A DNA stretch of 22,368 nucleotides, taken from IMG/VR virus record IMGVR_UViG_3300013372_001277, positions 1 through 22,368 of that record. One strand, given 5' to 3'. The position numbers were made by a program, and so were the translations under genes. Numbering within the stretch: position 1 is the first letter of the stretch; the number at the start of each line of letters is the position of its first letter. This DNA comes from a virus. Below are positions 13,299-20,879 of this stretch, in pieces. The notes beneath the pieces were generated by a model. The model had not been told where the DNA came from and made no database searches. It was given only the letters and a program-made list of their open reading frames with translations.

Positions 13299-15327
13299 CA
13301 AGACCACAACGAAGACGGATCAGACGCAGACAAGCAACAATACCGCGTCAACAACTATCGACCCAATTATCCAGCAGCAGGTTTACAAAAACATTGAGGA
13401 CGCGAACAAGACGGCGGCGGGCTACACGCCTGCAACTATAGGCGGGCCTGCGGGATTCACGGCTGACCAGTTGGCCGCGTTTGAAGCTGCCAGAAAAATT
13501 GGTGGTACAGGTTCAGAATCTGTAGCGGCTGGAAAAGATGCTGCCATGCGTGCAGCCGGGTACACTCCCGACCAAATCAAGGCTGCAACCTACGACCCTG
13601 CAATGTTTCAGGGTAACGCCAATTACACGGCGCAGGGCTTCAGCGGGCCTACAGGCTACGATGCGACGGGCTATAACGCTCAGGGCTATCAGGCAGCAAC
13701 GGCAGCGTCTCAGGGCTACGACGCGGCAAAGGCCGAAGGTGCTCAGGGATACGGCACCCAGCAGGCGCAGGCAGCAAGCCTAAATCGTGGCCAAGTTCGC
13801 GATATCAGCGGGGGAAATACCCTCGAACAGTTGCCGCAATACCTGAAAGGATTCGACCAGTCCTATCAGCAAAACGTCATCGACTCGGCTCTCAGCGACC
13901 TGAACCGGGCGCGGATCATGACCACGCAAGGCAACGACGCGGCTGCGGCTCGTGCCGGGGCTTTTGGATCTCGGCGGGATATCCTGGACGCTGAAACCAA
14001 TCGGGGGTTTGCGGACGCAGCAGCAAGGACTTCTGCGGAACTCAGAAATCAGGGATTCCAGACGGCATTGGGGTCGTTATCTCAGGATCAGCAGCGGCAA
14101 CTAGCGGCAGGCGCTGCGAACCAAAACGCAGACACCAGCGTCTACGGAGCAAACGCAAACTTTCAGCAGTCTGCCAACCTGAGCAACGCGGAAGCAGCAA
14201 ATCAAGCAGCGGCGTTTAAGGCGCAGGCAGGAAATCAGTTCACGCTGACAAACGCGCAAGCGGAAAACCAAGCTCGGGCGATGGCTGCGGAATCTGCCAA
14301 CTCAGCGGCGCTGGCAAACGCTTCAATGGCAACCGGGGCGAACCGGGATAACGCGGCATCGACAAACGCGGCGCGGCAGTTCGGGGCATCGGAAACGAAC
14401 AACGCAAGACAGTTTAGCACCGGGCTTGGCGCTCAAGTAGGGACATCGAACGCGGCGGCGCAGAACGCGGCTGGCCAGTTCAATGCGGGCCAAAACGTAA
14501 CGGTCGGGCTGGCAAACCAAGGAGCGGCGAACGCGGCAGGGCAATTCAACGCGAACTCGACAAATCAGGCAGCAGGCGCAAATCAGGCGGCGGGGCTGAC
14601 GGGGAACGCGCAAACTTTGGCGGCAGGGCAAACGCTGGCCAACATTGGTGGGCAAGAGCAGGGCATGGCTATCAATGGCGCAAACGCGCTAAATCAGGTC
14701 GGAACCCAGCAGCAAGGCTATAACCAGAGCGTTGTCGATGTGAACAACGCCAACGCAGACCGCCAAGCGCAAGCTGAAATCGAACGGCTGAGGATTCAAA
14801 AGAGCGGACTGGAAGGGGCCGTCTACGGCACGACACAGACCGGCAGCGGCACAAATACAAATCAGGGTACGCAGACGGTAAACCAACAGCAGGGATTGGG
14901 CACCACCCTTGCCGGGTTGGTCGGGACCGGGCTACAGATCGGCGGAGCGATTGCATCTGGCGGCGCATCACTGGCGGGGGGTGGTGGTGCGGCGAGTGGT
15001 GGTGCGGCTCTTTGGAACAAGTTCAAGCCATCAGGCAATCCGCAAGGATCAGGCATTGACCCTGCGTTGATTACGTCCGACAAGCGCATGAAGAAAAATA
15101 TCATTCGCATCGGCTCACCCCTTATGAAGGTCAAGCGCATGACGGGCGTCAACTACGACTGGAAGGGCGGTGGCGCTGATTCCGGGCTGCTGGCTCAGGA
15201 CGTGGCAAAGGCGTCACCTCGGGCAGTCAGGACCATCGGCGGGATTAAGGCGTACAATCCGGCTCCGGTTCTCGGGCTGCTCGTAGAATCGGTAAAAGAA
15301 CTGGATAAAAGGATGGCGAAGCGATGA
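13285..15327 (+). CDS. Large Ala/Asn/Gln-rich virion protein with C-terminal S74 chaperone domain
   Basis: The 680-residue product has a polar N terminus, a GY-repeat zone (TGYDATGYNAQGYQ, about 123-160), a helical part (NRARIMTTQGNDAAAARAGA at 207-226, followed by FGSRRDILDAETNRGFADAA), and a long A/N/Q-rich zone (about 275-500) with degenerate repeats such as NAAGQFNAGQN and NAAGQFNANST. A hydrophobic Gly/Ala stretch lies at 540-576. The last 83 residues match the intramolecular chaperone / peptidase S74 domain: TSDKRMKKN gives S598 and K603 at the spacing of the Ser-Lys autocleavage dyad, followed by NYDWKG, GLLAQDV and VLGLLVESVKELDKR. The domain is expected to cut itself off after trimer folding. 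AAAGGAG lies 7 bases before the ATG. The body resembles podovirus internal proteins more than fibres. Whether it is internal or external is uncertain. Confidence 0.85.
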   Translation: MGKGNKTTTKTDQTQTSNNTASTTIDPIIQQQVYKNIEDANKTAAGYTPATIGGPAGFTADQLAAFEAARKIGGTGSESVAAGKDAAMRAAGYTPDQIKAATYDPAMFQGNANYTAQGFSGPTGYDATGYNAQGYQAATAASQGYDAAKAEGAQGYGTQQAQAASLNRGQVRDISGGNTLEQLPQYLKGFDQSYQQNVIDSALSDLNRARIMTTQGNDAAAARAGAFGSRRDILDAETNRGFADAAARTSAELRNQGFQTALGSLSQDQQRQLAAGAANQNADTSVYGANANFQQSANLSNAEAANQAAAFKAQAGNQFTLTNAQAENQARAMAAESANSAALANASMATGANRDNAASTNAARQFGASETNNARQFSTGLGAQVGTSNAAAQNAAGQFNAGQNVTVGLANQGAANAAGQFNANSTNQAAGANQAAGLTGNAQTLAAGQTLANIGGQEQGMAINGANALNQVGTQQQGYNQSVVDVNNANADRQAQAEIERLRIQKSGLEGAVYGTTQTGSGTNTNQGTQTVNQQQGLGTTLAGLVGTGLQIGGAIASGGASLAGGGGAASGGAALWNKFKPSGNPQGSGIDPALITSDKRMKKNIIRIGSPLMKVKRMTGVNYDWKGGGADSGLLAQDVAKASPRAVRTIGGIKAYNPAPVLGLLVESVKELDKRMAKR

Positions 15328-16937
15328 ATCTTCTCAGTACTATCGGGCGCAGCATTAAGGGCGCTGGCAGGGGTCTTCTTTCCGGCATCGACAACGCGGC
15401 GGTGGGTTCCCTGACGGGCGGCGGGCTGATGGATGCTGCGCTTGGATCTAACGGGCAACCGTTCACGCCAACGGACCAGCAGCGCAAGGGGCTACGCGGA
15501 CAGTACCTCATGGGTATTGGTTCGGCGCTCCAGCAGGGCAGGCCGATTGCCGAGGGGATTCAGCAGTACCAGCAAAACGCCATCGGCCAGATTCAGGCTG
15601 GGCAACAGGCGGAACAGCAGAACAAAGCGCGGCAGGTCCAACAGGCGTTCAACCAAGAGATGCAGGCCGCTAACGGAGTGGAAGCGAAGCTGGCGGTCGT
15701 CGGTAAGTTCGCTTCGGGCCTCGGACCCGCTGCAACGAAGCAATACGCCGACGCTATCACGGCGATGCGGGCACCTGTGGACGAAGCGATGGGCGCACCA
15801 TTCCAGACTACAGGGCCGGACGGCAAGCCAGCAATGGCGCAACAGTTTAAGTCCGGCAACCCGAAGATTCTGACAGGGTATGCTCCTGCTGCCGAAAAAG
15901 ACGAGTTCACATCGGATGGCGTTGGCGGCGTCTATAACAGGAAGACCGGACTTGGATTCCCGGTTGACGTGACGATTAACGGGCTTCCAGGGCAGGCACG
16001 CCCGAACTACGCAACAGGCCAATACATGGACGATCAGGGTCAGCCGATCACACAGAACCCGGTAAGTCGGGCAGCGAAGCCGACCGCACCGCATACGATC
16101 CCAACCGCCGGTGGCTATATGTACCTCCAGCCTGACGGTAGTGCCAGACCTGTTCTCGGTCCTGACGGTAAGCCAGTCATGCCGACGAGCACAATCACGC
16201 ACAACAACTTCGGGGCACCGAATAAGTATGATGCCGAAGACCCGGTGATTAGCAAAATCGCCAGCTACGAGGCACCTCTTGTTCTTCCTCGCGGTGCCAA
16301 CGCAGCACAAACAGCCGAGTTTGATAGACGGATGAAGGCTGTCCTCGTCGTGAATCCGAAGTTTGACATGAGGAACTATGCGACCGCGCAGAAGACGTTG
16401 AACGCTTTCGCGACCGGGGCGGAGGGGCGGTCCTTGACTGCCATCAACACCGTTGCGGCACACGCCGGGGAGCTGTACGACGCAATCGACGCGCTGAAGA
16501 ACAGCGACGGGGCGCTGCTGAATCGTATCGGTAACTCCTATAACGTCAACGTGCGAGGGCTTCCGCCTGCGGCAGCTTTCAGGGTCATCGTGAATCGCGT
16601 TGGCCCTGAACTCGTTAAAGCATACGTTGGGACTGGTGGTACCGGCGAAGACAGAAAAACGGTGGCGGCTGATTTCGATGAGAACCTTTCCCCTGCCATA
16701 CTTAAAAGCAATACTGAAAAAACAGTGCGGCTGCTGCGGGGTAAAATGAATGCACTGAAGAACCAGTTTGAGTTCAACGTGCAGGGCCGCAAGTTTGAGG
16801 GGTATATCTCGCCTGAAGCGATGGCGATTTACGACCGGCTGGACCCGCCGAAAAATAATAACCAGCAAAGCGGCGTCCCAACAGTCGGCGGGACTTTCAA
16901 CGGGATGAACGTACGGAAGGTAACGAGGATCAATTGA
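15324..16937 (+). CDS. Putative internal/ejection virion protein
   Basis: The 537-residue product has a Gly-rich N terminus (SIKGAGRGLLSGIDNAAVGS) and a Gln-rich helical part (IQQYQQNAIGQIQAGQQAEQ). Next is a linker with DGKPxM-type turns (GPDGKPAMAQ, GPDGKPVMPT) and a helical C-terminal domain (SLTAINTVAAHAGELYDAID, VIVNRVGPELVKAYVGTGGT, EKTVRLLRGKMNALKNQFEF). The C-terminal domain has a pattern I have seen in phage virion proteins, without known function. No signal peptide or membrane span is evident. It is ATGA-coupled to the S74-domain protein and followed by another large alpha-rich protein, the usual setting of podovirus ejection proteins. A long open frame on the other strand is a shadow. 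Confidence 0.7.
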   Translation: MNLLSTIGRSIKGAGRGLLSGIDNAAVGSLTGGGLMDAALGSNGQPFTPTDQQRKGLRGQYLMGIGSALQQGRPIAEGIQQYQQNAIGQIQAGQQAEQQNKARQVQQAFNQEMQAANGVEAKLAVVGKFASGLGPAATKQYADAITAMRAPVDEAMGAPFQTTGPDGKPAMAQQFKSGNPKILTGYAPAAEKDEFTSDGVGGVYNRKTGLGFPVDVTINGLPGQARPNYATGQYMDDQGQPITQNPVSRAAKPTAPHTIPTAGGYMYLQPDGSARPVLGPDGKPVMPTSTITHNNFGAPNKYDAEDPVISKIASYEAPLVLPRGANAAQTAEFDRRMKAVLVVNPKFDMRNYATAQKTLNAFATGAEGRSLTAINTVAAHAGELYDAIDALKNSDGALLNRIGNSYNVNVRGLPPAAAFRVIVNRVGPELVKAYVGTGGTGEDRKTVAADFDENLSPAILKSNTEKTVRLLRGKMNALKNQFEFNVQGRKFEGYISPEAMAIYDRLDPPKNNNQQSGVPTVGGTFNGMNVRKVTRIN

Positions 16938-16938
16938 C

Positions 16939-18381
16939 ATGGCTAAGTATCGAGTGGAAACCGATCAGGGAACCTTCGAGATTGAGACGGACGACCAGCC
17001 GGCAAAGGAGTATTCTATCGGCCAGTTCGCATCTAATGCGATCCGTTCCGGGGGCAACTTCGCCAGAGGCATCGGCTCGGCTATTGCGCATCCTCTCGAT
17101 ACCGCGTCCAATCTGGGGCAAGTAGCATTTGGCGCTATAGAAAAACCAGTTCGTGCCGGGATGGAGGCCGTCACTGGACGCACAATCGCTCCGACGCCAG
17201 AGGAACAGAAAACTGACGCGCTGATCAATAGCTATAAGGAGAGGTACCGATCCGGGCTGCTCGATGCGGCTTACGAAGACCCGTTCGGAGTGGCTGGTGA
17301 TGTCTCAACGGTAGCTGGCGGGGCTGCTGGAATCCTCGGCAACACCAGCAAGGTAGGACGTGCTGCGGCTACCGTTTCAAAGGTGACGAACCCAACAAAC
17401 CTCGTTTCATCGCCTGTTCAGCTTCTTCGGGCCGTTGGCGGGAAGCTTGCGGAGCATGGCATGGGGATTGCTGCCAAAGACCGGCTCTACGGGAAAACAC
17501 CGGGGCGCGGTATCCTCGACGAAACCGGGGCGGCTATTACGCCAGCCGGGGTAGTGTCGCGGGCAGATGACGCCATGACATCGCTGACAGCCGAGCTGGA
17601 AGCCAAGGCGGCGGCTGCCGGTAAGAGTGGAGTGAAGACAAACATCGGGCCAGCAAGGAAGATTGCGGACGATTTGAGCGGCCATCACGGGGAAGGTATC
17701 AACCAAGGGCTTGGTTTGGAGATTGGCGACATGGCGCAGTCTTTGCGGAAGGTTCCGTCTAAGGCATTCCACGGTGCCACCGAATACTTGCCCGGAGCCG
17801 CTACGCCGATCACGCCGGGGAGGATGAACCCATTCACCGGGCAGCGCGGACCGACATCGCGTGGTGTCACCCCAGACCCAGAGATCGCGGCCATGCAGTC
17901 GCCGTCCGATGCGCTCAGGCTAAAACGAGATTTCAACGCTCGGAACGTCTCATGGAATGGTGTTCGCTCGGACCCTGCGACGAGAGCCGCAAGGCAGGTA
18001 TACCGCGAGCTTGACAGCGCGATAGACCGGACTGTACCCGGTGCGCAGGAACTCAACCAACGGATTTCCAGCTTGATCCCAGTGAAAGACAGGGGCATAA
18101 TGAAGGCCGCTGGGCCTGGTGTTGCCGGGAATGTGGCAGACACGATTACCAGGCCGACAGGTGCGATTACTTCAGCCGCCGCACTGGCTGGCGGCCATAC
18201 CGGCGCTGGGCTGCTGGCAAAGTCGCTATTATCGTCACCGACTATTCAGATCGCCATCGGTAAGGGGCTGAATTTACCGTATGCGCTCGGTCGATCCAAT
18301 CCGTTTGGGTTGATGGGGAAGACCGGCACGGTAGGGAAACGTGCCGCGCAGGCAGGGCTGATTTCACAACTTTTGAGGTAA
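16939..18381 (+). CDS. Putative internal/ejection virion protein with amphipathic segments
   Basis: This 480-residue product begins KYRVETDQGTFEIET, a short beta motif often found at the start of phage internal proteins. Gly/Ala-rich helices follow (FASNAIRSGGNFARGIGSAI, DVSTVAGGAAGILGN), then a central helical region with PSDALRLKRDFNARNV and ARQVYRELDSAIDRTVPGAQ, and a hydrophobic C-terminal stretch AITSAAALAGGHTGAGLLAK and LLSSPTIQIAIGKGL. Such membrane-active Ala/Gly segments fit a protein that enters the host envelope during ejection. The ATG is 1 base after the previous stop; GAGG lies upstream. The function is inferred. Confidence 0.7.
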   Translation: MAKYRVETDQGTFEIETDDQPAKEYSIGQFASNAIRSGGNFARGIGSAIAHPLDTASNLGQVAFGAIEKPVRAGMEAVTGRTIAPTPEEQKTDALINSYKERYRSGLLDAAYEDPFGVAGDVSTVAGGAAGILGNTSKVGRAAATVSKVTNPTNLVSSPVQLLRAVGGKLAEHGMGIAAKDRLYGKTPGRGILDETGAAITPAGVVSRADDAMTSLTAELEAKAAAAGKSGVKTNIGPARKIADDLSGHHGEGINQGLGLEIGDMAQSLRKVPSKAFHGATEYLPGAATPITPGRMNPFTGQRGPTSRGVTPDPEIAAMQSPSDALRLKRDFNARNVSWNGVRSDPATRAARQVYRELDSAIDRTVPGAQELNQRISSLIPVKDRGIMKAAGPGVAGNVADTITRPTGAITSAAALAGGHTGAGLLAKSLLSSPTIQIAIGKGLNLPYALGRSNPFGLMGKTGTVGKRAAQAGLISQLLR

Positions 18382-18386
18382 ATGAC

Positions 18387-18467
18387 ATGGCAAAGACAAA
18401 CGAAGCTGGACGCCACGTTGAGATGACGTTGCGGCACTTCAATAACATGCGTTTAGGCAAGAAATAG
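18387..18467 (+). CDS. Microprotein (26 aa)
   Basis: A short frame starts 5 bases after the ejection-protein stop with GAGGT upstream and encodes 26 residues (MAKTNEAGRHVEMT... ending GKK). The next gene begins with an almost identical DNA and protein start (MAKTKDTTES), suggesting a duplicated gene start or shared origin. Function is unknown; a decayed copy is possible. Confidence 0.45.
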   Translation: MAKTNEAGRHVEMTLRHFNNMRLGKK

Positions 18468-18476
18468 GAGCACGTC

Positions 18477-18653
18477 ATGGCGAAAACAAAAGACACCACC
18501 GAGAGCACCAACATTGAGAAACTGAAGGCCGACCGGGCCTCGCTGATTGAGTTTGCTCAGTACATCAAGGACTGGGCGCGGTTCAACGACCACGGCATCA
18601 AGTGCAAGGCTATAGCCGTTCTGGAATCGATAGGCGAAAGTCAGGCCGAGTAA
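18477..18653 (+). CDS. Small helical protein of unknown function
   Basis: The 58-residue product (MAKTKDTTESTNIEKLKADR, then ASLIEFAQYIKDWARFNDHG, ending SIGESQAE) has a clear TAGGAG site 7 bases before its ATG. It is mainly helical with an amphipathic middle. The stop overlaps the next ATG (TAATG). No family is recognised; position links it to the end of the virion block or the start of the lysis cassette. Confidence 0.7.
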   Translation: MAKTKDTTESTNIEKLKADRASLIEFAQYIKDWARFNDHGIKCKAIAVLESIGESQAE

Positions 18654-18940
18654 TGGGCATCCTCAGCAGCGCAGGGAAAGACGCGGGCGTCGAAGCGGCA
18701 AAGGTCGCAGAACGTGCGTTGGACGAGGCGACCGATACAGTCGAAAAGGTGGCGGCTGGCCTACAGCAAACCATCACCGCTGCGCTTGAGAAGGGCGGCA
18801 TAGATGCGGCGCTACTGGTCAACGCGGCGCTGCTGGAGGCTCAGGCGTGGCGTCTGGAAATCGTGGAGTGGCGCAAGATGATTGAGCCGCTGACTTGTGG
18901 CGTAGTGGTGACCGTGGTGCCTAAAGGAGAATCGGAGTAA
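18653..18940 (+). CDS. Small Ala-rich helical protein
   Basis: The 95-residue product is helical and Ala/Glu-rich (AGVEAAKVAERALDEATDTV, EKVAAGLQQTITAALEKGGI), with a Trp-containing amphipathic region (AWRLEIVEWRKMIEPL) and a beta-like end (GVVVTVVPKGESE). A longer in-frame start at 18602 lies inside the previous gene; the TAATG junction at 18653 is preferred. No signal peptide is visible. The function is unknown. Confidence 0.7.
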   Translation: MGILSSAGKDAGVEAAKVAERALDEATDTVEKVAAGLQQTITAALEKGGIDAALLVNAALLEAQAWRLEIVEWRKMIEPLTCGVVVTVVPKGESE

Positions 18941-19161
18941 TGCCTCGCAAATTAACCAACATTGAAAAGGTTCTCAAGTTTCTGCCAGCGTCGATTAAGC
19001 TGGCGGAAGCCGCTACTTTGCCGGGGCCGAAGAAAAAGGCGCTTGCCATCGCCACGGCTGCAAAAGACATTCCGCTACCACCGAAGGAAAAGGCTGCGCT
19101 GGGCGTTGTCACTGATGCCATTGTAGCGGCGTTTAATATTGCGGGACTGTTTATCAAATGA
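18940..19161 (+). CDS. Small basic protein upstream of the lysis enzyme
   Basis: This 73-residue product is basic in its first half (PRKLTNIEKVLKFLPASIKL, PGPKKKALAIA) and has a hydrophobic C-terminal stretch VVTDAIVAAFNIAGLFIK. It could be membrane-active, but the segment is short for a confident membrane span. It is coupled on both sides (TAATG and ATGA) and directly precedes the transpeptidase-like enzyme. Holin or holin-partner activity is only a possibility. Confidence 0.65.
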   Translation: MPRKLTNIEKVLKFLPASIKLAEAATLPGPKKKALAIATAAKDIPLPPKEKAALGVVTDAIVAAFNIAGLFIK

Positions 19162-19562
19162 AGTGCCTGACCTACGCTCAGGGGCTGGGCGTGCTGTCTG
19201 CGAAGGATGGCTTTTTGGCGACCGGCTACGCTGGGGCTGACGAGGGCAAAAACAACCCGGCCATGCAGGACGTGAAGAACCTCGGGCCGCTACCTCGTGG
19301 CAAATACACCATAAGCGGCCCTGAGTGCGTCGGGACGGCGTTCCCCTGCCCTGACTGTCACGGAGCCACATCGCATCGTCACGGGCCGTATGTGCTGCGA
19401 TTGCACCCCGTGGAGGGTAACGAGATGTTCGGGCGTGCGGGTTTCCTGGTACATGGAGATAACGGGCACGGTACGGCGTCCGAAGGTTGCATCTGCATCG
19501 GGCGTAGTTTTCGCCAGCAGATGACATCCGAGAAGTACACTGAAATCGAGGTGGTGGCGTGA
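19158..19562 (+). CDS. Tlde1/L,D-transpeptidase-like peptidoglycan enzyme (candidate endolysin)
   Basis: The 134-residue protein shows the pattern of the Tlde1 (DUF2778) branch of L,D-transpeptidase-like enzymes, which act on tetrapeptide stems of peptidoglycan. Visible parts are ATGYAG (21-26), NNPAMQDVKNLGPLPRGKYTI (partly 32-52), HGPYVLRLHPVEG, FGRAGFLVHGDNG (91-103), and ASEGCICIG (107-115) with the expected catalytic H99 and C111 and helper D101 and S108. A short insert CPDCHGATSHRHG (64-76) contains two Cys and three His and could bind metal. No signal peptide is present, so it needs a holin to reach the wall. With the following holin-like gene it forms a lysis cassette; no lysozyme, amidase or other muralytic enzyme is seen in the window. 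Confidence 0.8.
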   Translation: MKCLTYAQGLGVLSAKDGFLATGYAGADEGKNNPAMQDVKNLGPLPRGKYTISGPECVGTAFPCPDCHGATSHRHGPYVLRLHPVEGNEMFGRAGFLVHGDNGHGTASEGCICIGRSFRQQMTSEKYTEIEVVA

Positions 19563-19744
19563 AAAACTGGAAAACGACAGCAGCCGCTTTGGTGACCACG
19601 GCGGCGGGGTTTGTGGCCTTAAACCCTGAACTATTCGTTGCGTGGCCGTTTGCTGTGGCTTTGGCAAAGTACGTCGGCCTTGGCGGGTTGGCAACGATGG
19701 GGATTGTCGGGCATGATGCAAAGAAGGAAGACCCACCCGCATGA
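19559..19744 (+). CDS. Holin-like small membrane protein
   Basis: The 61-residue product starts with GTG overlapping the previous stop. Two hydrophobic segments (about 6-21 and 26-50: KTTAAALVTTAAGFVAL and FVAWPFAVALAKYVGLGG) are followed by a charged tail with GHDAKKEDPP. This shape (WKTT start, two spans, AKD-like tail) is common among small phage holins. It lies right after the candidate endolysin and is ATGA-coupled to an anchored coiled-coil protein. No experimental family match can be claimed. Confidence 0.7.
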   Translation: MKNWKTTAAALVTTAAGFVALNPELFVAWPFAVALAKYVGLGGLATMGIVGHDAKKEDPPA

Positions 19745-20025
19745 TCGAAGATACGCACGTAACGTTTACGCCTGACTGGGCTAAAATCTGCCGGGTTGTC
19801 GAAGCGGTGCCGGAAGAACTTCGTGGACTTCGCGAGGACGTAAAAGCCTCAAACTTGGCGCAGTCGGCTTCGCTGAAGTTGGCGCACGACCGCATGGACG
19901 GGATTCAGCTGGAACTGCGGGCGCTGGCAGGTATGCAGACCAAGTGGGGCGCTTTTGGGGCTGGCGTCTGCGCTGTCATTCTGGCCATCTGGGCGGTCAT
20001 GAAGTTTGCGTTCAATCGAGGCTAG
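19741..20025 (+). CDS. C-terminally anchored coiled-coil protein of the lysis region
   Basis: The 94-residue product has a soluble helical/coil part (RVVEAVPEELRGLREDVKAS, LAHDRMDGIQLELRALAGM) followed by one membrane span near the C terminus (about 69-90, WGAFGAGVCAVILAIWAVMK). This topology is like that of XhlA-type or T4-like lysis accessory proteins, or an inverted spanin-like protein. It ends the plus-strand late operon; only 32 bases separate it from the convergent minus-strand gene. Assignment to lysis rests on position. Confidence 0.65.
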   Translation: MIEDTHVTFTPDWAKICRVVEAVPEELRGLREDVKASNLAQSASLKLAHDRMDGIQLELRALAGMQTKWGAFGAGVCAVILAIWAVMKFAFNRG

Positions 20026-20057
20026 GCCACTGCAATCGGGCGCGGGTAAAGCGTTCT

Positions 20058-20390
20058 TCAAGATCGGGTAATTACCTCAACGCCGTCAATGAACTCCTTC
20101 AGTTGTCCCTCATACCTGAACCATTCATCGCGCAGCCGATAGGACTGGAAAAGGTGGTGAATGGCCTGTTCAAACGGGAACCCGCCTTTGTGCTCAAGGG
20201 CAACTCGGAACGGATACGGGCATCCTTTTTGAATGTCCGCAATTCGACCTCTGGCGTCCTGAAATTTAGTGAAGCCGATCTTAACGTACTCTTCGTTGAC
20301 GATGATGGCGTACACCGTCCCAGGCTGATTGCCAACGAGCATCGCTTTAGCCAAGACACAAGCTGCATTCACTACTGGATCTGAACTCAT
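20058..20390 (-). CDS. T5orf172/MUG113-type GIY-YIG domain protein
   Basis: This 110-residue protein matches the T5orf172 branch of the GIY-YIG nuclease superfamily. TVYAII (25-30) stands for the GIY strand and EYVKIGFTKF (34-43) for the YIG strand. R49 in RGRIADIQKGCPYP is the conserved Arg, E74 in FEQAIHHLF is the likely metal ligand, and DEWF (88-91) is the typical end motif. Stand-alone proteins of this kind are frequent in phages; they are expected to nick or cut DNA, but most are untested. It has a conventional ATG at 20390; an internal Met at 20342 is an alternative. It runs opposite to the late and early operons. No second DNA-binding domain is present, unlike in many homing enzymes. 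Confidence 0.8.
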   Translation of the reverse strand: MSSDPVVNAACVLAKAMLVGNQPGTVYAIIVNEEYVKIGFTKFQDARGRIADIQKGCPYPFRVALEHKGGFPFEQAIHHLFQSYRLRDEWFRYEGQLKEFIDGVEVITRS

Positions 20391-20483
20391 TGCCGCTTTT
20401 GCGTCCCTTTCTTTTGACTTTAGTGCTGCCAGTGCCCTAAATGCTATCCTGAGTTAGTTTCATCCCCCTGTGTATTCTCCTCG

Positions 20484-20510
20484 CCCCCCGGCTCGTCACC
20501 GGGGGGTTTT
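20484..20510 (+). terminator. Rho-independent terminator (plus strand)
   Basis: An 8-bp GC stem CCCCCCGG / CCGGGGGG with a 7-base loop is followed by TTTT. It points rightward and lies beyond the minus-strand GIY-YIG gene, so late transcripts leaving the lysis cassette would run antisense through that gene before stopping here. On the other strand no T-run follows. Confidence 0.8.
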
Positions 20511-20551
20511 CACGTCCGGGCAACATCTGCCTGCAATTTCCGCAGCGTTGC

Positions 20552-20806
20552 TCATGCTTTTTCCTCTCGCGGCGTCACCCGCTGAAGCATCCCCAGCCTG
20601 AGAGCGTGCCGCAGTCCGCACGCCAGTACGGCGTACACAGACGATCCCTTTGCCCTTGCCAGCACCGCCTGCGCTTGCGTATACGTTATCTCACCCATAG
20701 CCCATGCCACTGCCAAGCCAGCGGTTTCATCTTGTTTTGGCTTGCTGGCGCGAACCTTCTTTGTGACTGACTTTGCCCTAGCTAAGAGGGTTTGAGGTTT
20801 GTTCAT
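20552..20806 (-). CDS. Small basic protein, possible helix-turn-helix-like
   Basis: The 84-residue product has a Lys/Arg-rich N terminus (TLLARAKSVTKKVRASKPKQ) and an Ala-rich helical domain (ETAGLAVAWAMGEITYTQAQ followed by AVLARAKGSS and YAVLACGLRHALRLGML). The GEITYTQAQAVL..YAVLACGLRHA part recalls small phage DNA-binding-like proteins, but this is a weak impression. Start options are the ATG at 20806 (GGGGAG very close upstream), at 20815 (MGSMNK) or a longer form to 20869; I chose 20806. It faces the early plus operon across a shared control region, the usual place for a regulator. The plus-strand terminator lies between it and the GIY-YIG gene. Confidence 0.6.
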   Translation of the reverse strand: MNKPQTLLARAKSVTKKVRASKPKQDETAGLAVAWAMGEITYTQAQAVLARAKGSSVYAVLACGLRHALRLGMLQRVTPREEKA

Positions 20807-20848
20807 ACTCCCCATAGTAAACTGTGACGTAAAAAAAATGCAATATTT

Positions 20849-20858
20849 TGTTGCAACA
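20849..20858. repeat. Palindrome TGTTGCAACA in divergent control region
   Basis: A perfect 10-bp palindrome spans the -35 hexamer TTGCAA of the rightward promoter. Because TTGCAA is its own reverse complement, the same hexamer could serve as -35 box in both directions. It is short, so it may be chance. Confidence 0.45.
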
Positions 20859-20879
20859 GATTCATCCATCCACTATGCT
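20851..20879 (+). promoter_or_regulatory. Sigma70-like promoter for the early operon
   Basis: TTGCAA (20851-20856), a 17-base spacer and TATGCT (20874-20879) fit a sigma70-type promoter. The expected start near 20886 leaves a leader of about 11 bases with an AGGA site before the ATG at 20897. Leftward options are weaker: TTGCAA (20856-20851) with TTTACG, or TTGCAT (20843-20838) with TTTACT (20821-20816). Confidence 0.65.

Noticed and set aside
14100-14700. CRISPR-like or satellite repeats
   Set aside because: The repeated words (AACGCGGC, CAGTTCAA) are irregularly spaced and follow the degenerate protein repeats of the A/N/Q-rich gene.
15492-16940. 482-codon minus-strand frame
   Set aside because: It is antisense to a coupled virion gene; its composition (many Arg, Cys and His) is typical of a GC-driven shadow.
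20414-20450. TTGACT...TATCCT as a rightward promoter
   Set aside because: The spacer is 25 bases, too long for a sigma70 promoter, and no gene follows on that strand before the terminator.
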